Source of the DNA: a virus
Length of the DNA stretch: 57,755 nucleotides
Reading direction: 5' to 3' (one strand)
IMG/VR virus record: IMGVR_UViG_3300023115_000024
Span: 1-57,755 of that record
Every line of letters starts with the position of its first letter. Positions within the stretch are counted from its first letter, which is position 1. A program made the translations under genes and the position numbers. Of the stretch, positions 8,599 through 14,496 are shown one piece after another. Under the pieces are notes generated by a model. That model was not told where the DNA came from. It saw nothing but the letters and a program-made list of their open reading frames with translations, and did no database searches.

Positions 8599-8816
8599 TG
8601 CATTGCCCTTTCTACTTGTTTCAAAACTGCTTTTGAATGTTTACAATAACCGTGATAACCAAATCCCATACACTCGCACTCAAAACCTTTGTTAGTGAGT
8701 TCGACACCGTATGTTTTGCCTTTGGATCCCTCCATTGGCCATACGGTGCCTACCATCCAATGTCCTTCTGGATTGAACGCCGAGGGCTTCAAGTATTTTG
8801 CTTTGTATTTGCTCAT
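8595..8816 (-). CDS. SWIM zinc-finger protein
   Basis: A 73-residue protein with a textbook SWIM pattern CxCx8CxH: Cys47, Cys49, Cys58 and His60 in FECECMGFGYHGYCKH. SWIM fingers bind DNA or proteins and often accompany helicases and transposases. The protein is little more than the finger plus an N-terminal strand region. It overlaps the ligase downstream and the phosphoesterase upstream by four bases each, so a role in DNA metabolism is inferred. Confidence 0.8.
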   Translation of the reverse strand: MSKYKAKYLKPSAFNPEGHWMVGTVWPMEGSKGKTYGVELTNKGFECECMGFGYHGYCKHSKAVLKQVERAMQ

Positions 8817-9328
8817 GCCATCAACTCCTCAACATTAATTGGTGTAAAGTTTATTTGCTCTACACAAACACATTTGTAAGGACCTTCTGGAGAAGGATTA
8901 CTGTGAACGTGTCCGTGCACGTTTATCACACTTTGTCCACCCCACCTTTTGGTTTCGCCTAATGTTTGAGCGTGTAATGGAGTGTGTGACAAAACCATAC
9001 CAGGTAAATCAATCCACAACTGCATGTCCTTAAAGAACGGCGCAAGGAATTTAAGATTATCGTGATTACCTACAACTAATCTTTTTTTTCCTGGCAACTT
9101 TGCAAAGTTAGCTTCTAACCATTCTACTTTGTTGTGGCCGAAAAGGACGTCACCGCAATGTATAACAGTATCTTGTGGCTTCACGGTGTCTGCCCAGTTG
9201 TCTAACATGCACTCGTTCATTTGCTCAACAGAATCAAACAGTCTAGGCGGTTTACCGCTAAGATCAGTGAATGAAAGTATGGCTTCGTGATTAAAGTGCG
9301 TATCACTTATTAAAAATGTGTTAGCCAT
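8813..9328 (-). CDS. calcineurin-like metallophosphoesterase
   Basis: A 171-residue phosphoesterase with all five metal-binding blocks: SDTHFNH (residues 8-14), HCGDVLFG, VVGNHDNLK, LSHTPLH and NVHGHVHS. The small single-domain form resembles phage and bacterial enzymes annotated as phosphodiesterases; the substrate is unknown (nucleic-acid ends or cyclic nucleotides are possible). It is first in the operon with the SWIM and ligase genes, behind a strong sigma70-type promoter and the repeated AGGC leader, which suggests early expression. Confidence 0.88.
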   Translation of the reverse strand: MANTFLISDTHFNHEAILSFTDLSGKPPRLFDSVEQMNECMLDNWADTVKPQDTVIHCGDVLFGHNKVEWLEANFAKLPGKKRLVVGNHDNLKFLAPFFKDMQLWIDLPGMVLSHTPLHAQTLGETKRWGGQSVINVHGHVHSNPSPEGPYKCVCVEQINFTPINVEELMA

Positions 9329-9352
9329 TGTGTGCCTCTGTATGTTTGCCTA
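9329..9352 (-). repeat. repeated AGGC-box mRNA leader, copy 1
   Basis: The 5' leader TTAGGCAAACATACAGAGGC followed by ACACAATG recurs almost exactly at 17792-17816 and in weaker form at 19791, 21457 and 37025. Each copy lies between a sigma70-type promoter and a start codon. The second AGGC is at Shine-Dalgarno distance. Confidence 0.7.
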
Positions 9353-9364
9353 ATTAATGTATAT

Positions 9365-9393
9365 ATTATAGCAATAGATAGTGTATATGTCAA
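9365..9393 (-). promoter_or_regulatory. sigma70-type promoter of phosphoesterase-SWIM-ligase operon
   Basis: Minus strand TTGACA, 17-base spacer, TATAAT; perfect consensus hexamers in a non-coding gap. Confidence 0.85.
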
Positions 9394-9442
9394 CCATTAT
9401 TTGTCAAAAAGACACCAAAAGAAACATAAGACAATCAATGAC

Positions 9443-10063
9443 TTAGCTCTTTTGATATCTTTCTTTATAATATTGCTTGATAATTGAATAATCTCTAGCG
9501 TAAAACTTCTTTATTTTTTGTCTAAAAGCAGGATTTTTAGACACATAATTCTTAAGCCATTTTGTAGGAGCATGTTTTGCTTTTATTTCTTTTGCTTCGT
9601 TAGCATTCTCTATGTTCCCAGATTTTATATTATAATTTTCATATATTTCTTGAATGCCATTATCTTCTAAAACATAAAAGTCGCATTTATCAGGGTTAAT
9701 AAAATAACAATGTTCAAATTGCGGTACTGTATGTTCGTCAAAAATCATCTTGTCTAAATCTAAAGTTCTGATATCCTTATTATTTCTAACGCAGTATTCA
9801 ACAACACCACTTACCCAGCGCCTTAGAGGATCACGTAATAAAACAACGTAATTTATAATATGGCTATCATGGTTGTGCCTAGTAAATTCTCGCCTCCATG
9901 CATCTGAACAATTTCTACTTATAGTTTGTGACGCATTCTTAGGTATCAACAATATTGCTATACGACCTTTGCTTTTAGGTCTAGGACGATTACCTAGCCA
10001 ATGTCCGTGACACAAATCAGCTCTATATGTAGCAAATATTTTGGGATCTAATTTTAATTTCAT
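9443..10063 (-). CDS. sulfotransferase-like protein
   Basis: A 206-residue protein resembling membrane-sugar sulfotransferases. IPKNASQTISR (residues 40-50) looks like the 5'-phosphosulfate loop of PAPS-dependent enzymes, and VVLLRDPLRRWVSG (73-86) looks like the 3'-phosphate-binding RDP...S element. The C-terminal half is variable and basic. If right, it would transfer sulfate from PAPS to a carbohydrate, possibly host surface or virion sugar. The start has no Shine-Dalgarno; a TAAATA box lies seven bases upstream, so late leaderless expression is possible. Confidence 0.6.
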   Translation of the reverse strand: MKLKLDPKIFATYRADLCHGHWLGNRPRPKSKGRIAILLIPKNASQTISRNCSDAWRREFTRHNHDSHIINYVVLLRDPLRRWVSGVVEYCVRNNKDIRTLDLDKMIFDEHTVPQFEHCYFINPDKCDFYVLEDNGIQEIYENYNIKSGNIENANEAKEIKAKHAPTKWLKNYVSKNPAFRQKIKKFYARDYSIIKQYYKERYQKS

Positions 10064-10085
10064 GCGTAAGTATTTACAAAAAAAG

Positions 10086-10160
10086 TGGAGTGAGCGACAG
10101 GATTTGAACCTGCATAAAACGGATTTGCAATCCGTTGCCTAACCTTTCGACCACGCTCAC
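10086..10160 (-). tRNA. tRNA-Cys (GCA)
   Basis: Cloverleaf with 7-bp acceptor stem GTGAGCG/CGCTCAC, anticodon stem CGGAT/ATCCG and anticodon GCA; T arm with GGTTCAAATCC. The CCA end is encoded. Last of the four-tRNA operon behind the attenuator; its codon TGC occurs in the leader peptide. Confidence 0.93.
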
Positions 10161-10165
10161 ATGTT

Positions 10166-10249
10166 TGGTGGGGAAGGGAGGAATTCGCACCTCCACAGCT
10201 TTCGCGCCGAATTTACAGTCCGGTGGGCTCACTCGTGCCCAGCCTCCCC
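10166..10249 (-). tRNA. tRNA-Tyr (GTA)
   Basis: Class II tRNA with a long variable arm, acceptor GGGGAGG/CTTCCCC, anticodon loop CTGTAAA (anticodon GTA), encoded CCA. Third in the operon; Tyr codon TAT occurs twice in the leader peptide. Confidence 0.93.
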
Positions 10250-10253
10250 AAAT

Positions 10254-10330
10254 TGGTCGGAGTAGTAGGATTCGAACCTACGACCTCTGCATCCCAAATG
10301 CAGCGCACTACCAGGCTGTGCTATACTCCG
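10254..10330 (-). tRNA. tRNA-Pro (TGG)
   Basis: Perfect 7-bp acceptor CGGAGTA/TACTCCG, anticodon stem CTGCA/TGCAG with loop TTTGGGA, anticodon TGG, encoded CCA. Second in the operon; Pro codons CCG and CCA are consecutive in the leader peptide. Confidence 0.93.
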
Positions 10331-10404
10331 TGGCAGGCGAGTAGGGATTTGAACCCCAACGAACGGTTTTGGAGACCGCCATGCTACCATTACATCACTC
10401 ACCC
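10331..10404 (-). tRNA. tRNA-Trp (CCA)
   Basis: Acceptor GGGTGAG/CTCGCCT (two wobble pairs), anticodon stem GCGGT/ACCGT, loop CTCCAAA giving anticodon CCA, discriminator G, encoded CCA. First in the operon: its 5' end is two bases from the terminator T-tract. The leader peptide has one TGG codon. Confidence 0.92.
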
Positions 10405-10406
10405 AT

Positions 10407-10445
10407 AAAAAAAGCCCCCAAACAAATCAATGCTTAGGGGCTTTT
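10407..10445 (-). terminator. intrinsic terminator / attenuator hairpin before tRNA operon
   Basis: In the RNA sense AAAAGCCCC pairs with GGGGCTTTT around a loop of about 18 bases, followed by a run of seven T. It ends two bases before tRNA-Trp and lies downstream of the leader peptide, so it must be read through for tRNAs to be made. CCCCTA of its 5' arm can instead pair with TAGGGG inside the leader peptide gene. Confidence 0.85.
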
Positions 10446-10464
10446 AACGTACTAAAAAGTCACG

Positions 10465-10527
10465 TCAAGACAAACCCCTACCTCCTGGCGGGCACCAATA
10501 CAAATAATTTGTTGCTGTCTTGAACAT
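10465..10527 (-). CDS. 20-residue leader peptide (Tyr-Leu-Tyr-Trp-Cys-Pro-Pro)
   Basis: ATG at 10527 preceded by AGAAGGAA at proper spacing, with TGA at 10465. The peptide contains YLYWCPP at residues 8-14, encoded TAT TTG TAT TGG TGC CCG CCA. The downstream operon encodes exactly tRNA-Trp, tRNA-Pro, tRNA-Tyr and tRNA-Cys. Six of the seven residues in this run are decoded by those tRNAs. The remaining codons (GGA GGT AGG GGT) supply region 2 of the attenuator. Probably a regulatory, not functional, peptide. Confidence 0.75.
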   Translation of the reverse strand: MFKTATNYLYWCPPGGRGLS

Positions 10528-10554
10528 GTTAATATTCCTTCTAAGTATGTATAT

Positions 10555-10583
10555 ACTATAACTTCTTTGTATTTATTTGTCAA
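10555..10583 (-). promoter_or_regulatory. sigma70-type promoter of leader peptide and tRNA operon
   Basis: Minus strand TTGACA, 17-base spacer, TATAGT. It overlaps the stop codon of the 54-residue zinc-ribbon gene; the predicted start (about 10548) leaves a leader of about 20 bases before the peptide ATG. Confidence 0.8.
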
Positions 10584-10737
10584 CCACTTTTTCACATTTT
10601 GCTTTAGTTCCGCAATGTGGACAATGGAAGGTTGCTCTATCTATACAATATTTGTCTTCCATCGTTGCAAAAGTAAAGTAGCCTTTGCAACTGCTGCAAG
10701 TTAAGTGCCAAATAATTTCCTTGACTGCTTTAAACAT
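10573..10737 (-). CDS. zinc-ribbon protein
   Basis: A 54-residue protein with two CxxC knuckles, CSSC (residues 14-17) and CPHC (39-42), and a later Cys; probably one zinc ribbon. Function unknown; small zinc ribbons are common in T4-like phages as transcription or structural cofactors. The ATG at 10737 has no clear Shine-Dalgarno, but an AATAAATA box ends seven bases before it, suggesting a nearly leaderless late transcript. Confidence 0.7.
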   Translation of the reverse strand: MFKAVKEIIWHLTCSSCKGYFTFATMEDKYCIDRATFHCPHCGTKAKCEKVVDK

Positions 10738-10747
10738 TGTAAAGTAT

Positions 10748-11131
10748 TTATTTACTGTGTTTGTCTTTGTAATCTTTTACGGCCGCTTTGATTGCATCTT
10801 CTGCTAAAACTGAACAATGTATTTTTACTGGGGGTAAGGAGAGCTCTCTAGCAATGTCGGTGTTCTTAATCTCAGTGGCATCGTCAAGAGTTTTGCCCTT
10901 GACCCATTCTGTAAGGAGACTAGAACTAGCAATAGCACTGCCGCAACCATAGGTTTTAAATTTTGCATCTTCAATAACACCGTCGTCATTTACCTTGATT
11001 TGTAATCTCATTACATCACCGCAAGCTGGAGCACCGACCATGCCAGTGCCTACACCGTCAGTATCTGGATCCCACTTTCCTACATTTCTAGGATTTTCGT
11101 AATGATCAAGAACTTTCTTGGAGTATGCCAT
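10748..11131 (-). CDS. iscU: IscU-type Fe-S cluster scaffold
   Basis: IscU is the scaffold on which iron-sulfur clusters are built before HscA/HscB-assisted transfer. Read from the ATG at 11131, the 127-residue protein keeps the E. coli numbering: Cys37 and Asp39 (ACGD), Cys63 (YGCGSA), His105 and Cys106 (KIHC), and the HscA-binding motif LPPVK at 99-103. All cluster ligands are intact, so it should be active. No IscS, HscA or IscA gene is visible nearby, so it would plug into the host machinery. The start codon lies inside the 3' end of the upstream small basic gene. Confidence 0.92.
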   Translation of the reverse strand: MAYSKKVLDHYENPRNVGKWDPDTDGVGTGMVGAPACGDVMRLQIKVNDDGVIEDAKFKTYGCGSAIASSSLLTEWVKGKTLDDATEIKNTDIARELSLPPVKIHCSVLAEDAIKAAVKDYKDKHSK

Positions 11132-11300
11132 AGACTGCTTCTCTAAAAGCAGGATCTTGGCCAAACTGAGATGCTGCTTCTGCTCTTCTCTTAGCTAGTA
11201 CTAAGGGCGAGTTTGGCTTGCGCTTTTCACGGTATGCCCCGTGAGAGCTCATTTTAGCTCTTTTGCGCACTCGTCCACTAGTTTTCATTGTCTTCGCCAT
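11106..11300 (-). CDS. small basic protein, unknown function
   Basis: A 64-residue protein with a strongly basic N-terminal half (RVRKRAKMSSHGAYREKRKPN) and a helical C-terminus. The ATG has GGAG upstream. It overlaps the start of iscU by 26 bases. The composition suggests nucleic-acid binding, but no family is recognised; it is not the bS21 homologue, which lies at 29112. Confidence 0.6.
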   Translation of the reverse strand: MAKTMKTSGRVRKRAKMSSHGAYREKRKPNSPLVLAKRRAEAASQFGQDPAFREAVYGILQESS

Positions 11301-11305
11301 AGCGA

Positions 11306-11479
11306 TTATTCTCCGTCAGTCTTTATTTCTATAATGGTACTTTTTAATACATCCTCGTATTTACCATCTTCAGTTTTTACCACAATTCTTTCACTTTCCG
11401 GCCGAACGTTATCTAGTATAACGCCCTTTACAGAGAGTGTTTTATCTTTTTTCCAATGTTTGTAAATTACTTCAACCAT
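11306..11479 (-). CDS. 57-residue protein, unknown function
   Basis: Starts at the ATG at 11479, with AAGG upstream just after the tRNA-Ala gene. The sequence is beta-rich (SVKGVILDNVRPESERIVVKTEDGKYEDV), compatible with a small barrel of the SH3 or Sm kind. The longer open frame upstream merely reads through tRNA-Ala and is discarded. Confidence 0.55.
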   Translation of the reverse strand: MVEVIYKHWKKDKTLSVKGVILDNVRPESERIVVKTEDGKYEDVLKSTIIEIKTDGE

Positions 11480-11489
11480 ATAAACCTTG

Positions 11490-11562
11490 TGGAGCCGGAG
11501 GGAATCGAACCCACGACCTTCTGGATGCAAACCAGACGCTCTCCCTACTGAGCTACGGCCCC
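11490..11562 (-). tRNA. tRNA-Ala (TGC)
   Basis: Acceptor GGGGCCG/CGGCTCC with the G3-U70 pair that identifies alanine tRNAs; anticodon loop TTTGCAT gives TGC; T arm GGGTTCGATTCCC. Unlike the other tRNAs here, CCA is not encoded (CAA follows the discriminator). Confidence 0.92.
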
Positions 11563-11568
11563 TACAAA

Positions 11569-11644
11569 TGGTGCCGGATGCAAGAATCGAACTCGCGACC
11601 TTCTCATTACAAGTGAGCTGCTCTACCTGCTGAGCTAAACCGGC
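11569..11644 (-). tRNA. tRNA-Thr (TGT)
   Basis: Acceptor GCCGGTT/ATCCGGC with one T-T mismatch at pair 6; anticodon loop CTTGTAA gives TGT; CCA encoded. Seven bases upstream of tRNA-Ala in the transcript. Confidence 0.9.
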
Positions 11645-11650
11645 TAAATT

Positions 11651-11725
11651 TTATCTTCTAACTTTACAGTTAGGGCACCAATCGTTGTGCCCTAGTTCTG
11701 TTTTACATTCTGGACATTGTTTCAC
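11651..11725 (-). CDS. 24-residue zinc-ribbon microprotein
   Basis: GTG start and the sequence KQCPECKTELGHNDWCPNC: two perfect CPxC knuckles, ending VRR. No Shine-Dalgarno; a perfect TATAAATA late box ends four bases before the GTG, so the message may start at the start codon. Conservation of the four Cys in so short an ORF argues that it is real. Confidence 0.5.
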   Translation of the reverse strand: MKQCPECKTELGHNDWCPNCKVRR

Positions 11726-11729
11726 AGAA

Positions 11730-11737
11730 TATTTATA
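11730..11737 (-). promoter_or_regulatory. late-type promoter TATAAATA
   Basis: Perfect T4-like late box on the minus strand, four bases before the GTG of the zinc-ribbon microprotein; it would also transcribe tRNA-Thr, tRNA-Ala and the iscU unit. Confidence 0.6.
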
Positions 11738-11744
11738 CGATTTT

Positions 11745-11960
11745 TCAATGCTTGAAAATATTTTTGATCATATATTCAGCTTGTGGATAAGAATCCATAT
11801 AATTTACTCGACGGTCAACTTCGTCCCATCTTGCTAATTCTTGCCTTGTCTTGATTTCTTGTTTAGACATAGATGGTGTAAAATTATTGATATAATTTGA
11901 TGTCGTATAGGACTGTGTCCAACTGTGTTGGATACCTTTTGTGTAACGCTTGTTTGACAT
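11745..11960 (-). CDS. 71-residue protein, unknown function
   Basis: A polar protein rich in Tyr, Ser, Thr and Asn in its first half (SWTQSYTTSNYINNFTPS) with a charged helical second half (KTRQELARWDEVDRRVNY). ATG preceded by AGGG. No family recognised; it follows the glycine-zipper gene by nine bases. Confidence 0.6.
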   Translation of the reverse strand: MSNKRYTKGIQHSWTQSYTTSNYINNFTPSMSKQEIKTRQELARWDEVDRRVNYMDSYPQAEYMIKNIFKH

Positions 11961-11969
11961 TATTTTACC

Positions 11970-12488
11970 CTATCGTGCGTTGATTGAAATTGTAACCGGA
12001 ATTTGATCGCCTACACTGTATTGATTGTATGTATAGCTACGGCCTTGAACACCGTTCCATTCATACCAAATTGTGTAATTTTTAATTTCCGTTTTTTGTT
12101 CACGCACTATTGTTTCGGTACATTGCTGTTGCAAGCGATATCCTGTGATAACTTGCTGATTTCTTGCTCTTTTGTTAGCAATGTCTGCTCCGACAATTGC
12201 GCCAAGAACAGTCATTGCATCTTTGCCTGATCCGCCGCCAACTTGATTACCGATCGCGCCACCGATTACAGCACCTAGCACAGTGTCGCCTGTGCTTGCT
12301 TGTCCACCTTGTACATTACCATAGATAGGTACTTCAACATCTCTACATTCTGTACGAGGAATGTTTTGATATACAGTTGTGTAATTAGGATCAATTCGTG
12401 TTACAGTTGCATATTGACTTTGTGCACTTGCAGACCCTGCAAATAGTAAGGAGCCAAGTACGGCTGATGTAGTTAATAATTTTTTCAT
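11970..12488 (-). CDS. exported glycine-zipper 2TM-domain protein
   Basis: A 172-residue protein from the ATG at 12488 (AGAGAG upstream). Residues 1-22 are a Sec signal peptide ending AGSASA. Residues about 85-125 (VLGAVIGGAIGNQVGGGSGKD ... VLGAIVGADIANKR) are a glycine-zipper 2TM domain as in rickettsial 17-kDa surface antigen and SlyB-like envelope proteins, flanked by Cys-containing segments. Likely acts in the periplasm or outer membrane of the infected cell. Served by an unusual combined early/late promoter. Confidence 0.8.
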   Translation of the reverse strand: MKKLLTTSAVLGSLLFAGSASAQSQYATVTRIDPNYTTVYQNIPRTECRDVEVPIYGNVQGGQASTGDTVLGAVIGGAIGNQVGGGSGKDAMTVLGAIVGADIANKRARNQQVITGYRLQQQCTETIVREQKTEIKNYTIWYEWNGVQGRSYTYNQYSVGDQIPVTISINAR

Positions 12489-12518
12489 TACAATCTCTCT
12501 AAAAGTTTCATTCAAATT

Positions 12519-12547
12519 ATAATACTATATTTATAGATCTTTGTCAA
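12519..12547 (-). promoter_or_regulatory. combined sigma70-type and late-type promoter
   Basis: Minus strand TTGACA, 17-base spacer, TATTAT; the spacer contains a perfect TATAAATA (12528-12535). One site could therefore serve both host-polymerase early and phage late transcription of the glycine-zipper gene. Confidence 0.75.
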
Positions 12548-12555
12548 CCGTTAAT

Positions 12556-12945
12556 TTAAATAAAATCGTTAGGAACTATTACTGTGGTTACCTTCACATC
12601 TGTAACACGATCATACCTAAAACTGCGAAATGCTTTACTCTCAATTGCCCAAACTGCAATTACTTTATCAGATATTTCACGAACTTTCTTTTGTGTTAAA
12701 GGATCGTCTTTTTTTGCAGGAGGCAACATACCTTCATATAGTGTACAGGGCATAACACGGGTATCACCGTTTAGTTTTGTAAAGGTTACTTCAACTACGC
12801 TTTTTTTTAGAAGAGCTATTAGTTCTTCCTTTGTCGGTATTCCCTTCAGACTTGCTACTGTCTCGCTTACCGAAGATACGTTCCCAACTTTCTCTGTATT
12901 TTGCATCGTCTGCACCTTTTCTTCGTCCACTACCTTTACCTCCAT
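12556..12945 (-). CDS. DUF2693/WYL_2-like small-barrel protein
   Basis: A 129-residue protein. After a variable N-terminus, ELIALLKKSVVEVTFTKLNG and RVMPCTLYEGMLPP, then VIAVWAIESKAFRSFRYDRV, match the pattern of the phage DUF2693 (Sm/SH3-like) proteins common in T4-like phages, where a lysine-rich strand pair is followed by FRSFRYD. Proposed nucleic-acid-binding barrel; role unproven. Starts six bases after the stop of the preceding membrane microprotein. Confidence 0.65.
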   Translation of the reverse strand: MEVKVVDEEKVQTMQNTEKVGNVSSVSETVASLKGIPTKEELIALLKKSVVEVTFTKLNGDTRVMPCTLYEGMLPPAKKDDPLTQKKVREISDKVIAVWAIESKAFRSFRYDRVTDVKVTTVIVPNDFI

Positions 12946-12950
12946 GCCAT

Positions 12951-13070
12951 TTAGTTGTCATCGTTTCTTCCTATTTGAGAAAACACATAACTATAGTACA
13001 ACGTTAAACCTATACCTATAGGAGCAATCATCATTACTGCTCCTATACCAATTACGCCTGCTGACATCAT
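12951..13070 (-). CDS. 39-residue membrane protein
   Basis: MMSAGVIGIGAVMMIAPIG followed by IGLTLYYSYVF: one long hydrophobic helix with a short polar tail. The start overlaps the upstream stop (CTATGATG) and GGGAAG precedes it. Function unknown; part of the run of tiny genes behind clpP. Confidence 0.55.
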   Translation of the reverse strand: MMSAGVIGIGAVMMIAPIGIGLTLYYSYVFSQIGRNDDN

Positions 13071-13234
13071 AGTTCTTCCCAAATTCCAATAAATTCAGCT
13101 ACAGCAAAAAACAATGCCAATAGCACTGCTGATCCTGTTGCGGCTGCTCCAAGACAACCAACTAAACGCACTGCACTCTTAACTAAACTAAGATAAAAAT
13201 GTTTTTTGCCAGGATCTTTAGTTGCTATTTCCAT
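13067..13234 (-). CDS. 55-residue membrane protein
   Basis: Polar N-terminus, then AVRLVGCLGAAATGSAVLLA and LFFAVAEFIGIW, one or two membrane helices. GGAGAAGAGATA precedes the ATG, which overlaps the clpP stop by one base, so it is probably translated by coupling with clpP. Confidence 0.6.
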   Translation of the reverse strand: MEIATKDPGKKHFYLSLVKSAVRLVGCLGAAATGSAVLLALFFAVAEFIGIWEEL

Positions 13235-13851
13235 TATCTCTTCTCCACTACTTTATCTGCAAATCCGTTATCAACTGCTTCTTGTGCTGACAAAAATGTA
13301 TCAAACTTCATGGTTTCGAACAATTCATCAAATGTTTTGCCTGCGCTATTGTGTTTAACATACAATTCTGTGAGGCGTTCATTTAATCGCTTGCTTTCTT
13401 GTAAGTGGCGAATGTTATCTTCCATTTCAAGCTCTTGTACATGCACACTGCCACCTGTGCCGCGGGTGCCTGAGCTTACACGGTGAATCATTGTACGACT
13501 CTCTGGCAACACAATACGTTTACCTGCTGCACCTGCTTGTGCTAAAAATGAACCCATACTTGCTGCCTGGCCGCTTACAATAGTGCGCACATCACATTTG
13601 ATATATTGCATAGTGTCGTAAATAGCAAGACCAGATGTTACTGAACCTCCAGGGGAGTTAATGTACAAATTAATATCCTTGTCAGGATTTTCACTTTCTA
13701 GATACAACATCTGTGCCATAATAACATTTGCCATTGTATCTTCTACTGGACCGTTTAACATAATGATGCGATCCTTCATCAAACGTGAATAAATATCCCA
13801 CGAACGTTCGCCGCGTGATTCTTGTTCAACTACCATAGGAATTAGTGGCAT
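13234..13851 (-). CDS. clpP: ClpP serine protease subunit
   Basis: ClpP is the proteolytic chamber of ClpXP/ClpAP. The 205-residue protein is full length with catalytic Ser98 (GQAASMGSF), His123 (RTMIHRVS) and an Asp near 184 ([11 protein letters not shown]), plus the INSPGGS oxyanion segment. No ClpX or ClpA is visible here, so it would need host ATPases or mix with host ClpP. ClpS at 27074 and a phage tmRNA at 35566 suggest control of tagged-protein degradation. A GGAGATAAAATA ribosome site precedes the ATG. Confidence 0.94.
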   Translation of the reverse strand: MPLIPMVVEQESRGERSWDIYSRLMKDRIIMLNGPVEDTMANVIMAQMLYLESENPDKDINLYINSPGGSVTSGLAIYDTMQYIKCDVRTIVSGQAASMGSFLAQAGAAGKRIVLPESRTMIHRVSSGTRGTGGSVHVQELEMEDNIRHLQESKRLNERLTELYVKHNSAGKTFDELFETMKFDTFLSAQEAVDNGFADKVVEKR

Positions 13852-14033
13852 TATTTTATCTCCGGTAAAGGTTTTGTGCTGATAGTATCATGATAGTCAC
13901 CGTCTGCACTATAGTCTCTTGATGCAATTTCTTTTACCATCATTCCGTTTTTGTAACGGTACGTGGTTATTTCTCTACGTACCACACCATCTATGTCAGC
14001 GTCAAAAGCTGATTTAAAAGGCCCATCAGTCAT
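13851..14033 (-). CDS. 60-residue conserved phage protein
   Basis: Short acidic/polar protein with [21 protein letters not shown] and [20 protein letters not shown] recognise the type as frequent in marine T4-like phages, without known function. Overlaps clpP by one base. Confidence 0.65.
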   Translation of the reverse strand: MTDGPFKSAFDADIDGVVRREITTYRYKNGMMVKEIASRDYSADGDYHDTISTKPLPEIK

Positions 14034-14257
14034 TAGCGTCCTTCCTTGATATATTTTACTTCAGGACCGGCTGAAGTAAATTCCATGCCATGAGCATTAC
14101 CAACATATGTGCGTCCATTCCAACGCATTGGAATTTTGTTAGTTGCAAGAAATGCATCAAACGATACATTTTCTTTAAAATTATCTGCTTCAGCTTCTGC
14201 ACTTACTCCGCTATTTGTGTTTGTAAGAGTTGCTTTATTATCTACAATAGTTCTCAT
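14033..14257 (-). CDS. 74-residue conserved phage protein
   Basis: Polar N-terminus followed by SFDAFLATNKIPMRWNGRTYVG and GMEFTSAGP. Probably one compact domain; function unknown. TAGGAAAG precedes the ATG; overlaps the next gene by one base. Confidence 0.65.
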   Translation of the reverse strand: MRTIVDNKATLTNTNSGVSAEAEADNFKENVSFDAFLATNKIPMRWNGRTYVGNAHGMEFTSAGPEVKYIKEGR

Positions 14258-14496
14258 TTCTTTCCTAGTAATTTTAAGTTTAAAACAAAATTTTCTACAA
14301 GTAGTTTAACAATAATTGCGCCATCTGTCAAGCTATTTCTTTCCATTTCAAGAACGTGTGCTGCCATCATTACATATGCTTGATCTTCTGAAATATTTAA
14401 ATCTCCCCAATCTATGGGATCAAATTCTGCTCCTTCTTTTGCAAGTATTACAAGATTACGAACAGCTTCATTATCTATATCAAACATATCACTCAT
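14254..14496 (-). CDS. 80-residue helical protein, paralogue of neighbour
   Basis: All-helical acidic protein. Its C-terminus (IVKLLVENFVLNLKLL) matches that of the adjacent gene at 14489 (MSKLLVENFCLGYTLK), and both have a DEIY/DQAYVMMA-type helix before it, so the two look like diverged tandem duplicates. Function unknown. Confidence 0.65.
   Translation of the reverse strand: MSDMFDIDNEAVRNLVILAKEGAEFDPIDWGDLNISEDQAYVMMAAHVLEMERNSLTDGAIIVKLLVENFVLNLKLLGKK

Larger units (their letters stand above)
10407..10527 (-). promoter_or_regulatory. predicted ribosome-mediated transcription attenuator of the tRNA operon
   Basis: Three alternative helices are visible. Helix 1:2: CCCGCC (10487-10492, the Cys-Pro-Pro codons) with GGTAGGG (10476-10482), one bulged A. 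Helix 2:3 (antiterminator): TAGGGGTTT (10472-10480) with AAGCCCCTA (10435-10443), 9 bp. Helix 3:4: the terminator. Stalling at the Tyr/Trp/Cys codons would cover region 1, free 2:3 and allow tRNA transcription; fast translation to the stop would allow termination. Stalling at the second Pro codon might itself cover part of region 2. This is the trp/his-type layout, here in front of tRNA genes; mechanism inferred, pairings seen. Confidence 0.75.

Noticed and set aside
8159-8695. 178-residue rightward ORF opposite the DNA ligase
   Set aside because: Antisense of conserved ligase motifs; Ser/Ala bias typical of shadow frames.
10135-10408. Two rightward ORFs over the tRNA genes
   Set aside because: They are antisense readings of tRNA-Tyr, tRNA-Pro and tRNA-Trp (the RIRTYDLC / GFEPTTSA strings are well-known false proteins from tRNA genes).
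11306-11530. Longer 74-residue form of the 57-residue gene
   Set aside because: The first 17 codons lie in tRNA-Ala; the ATG at 11479 has its own ribosome site.
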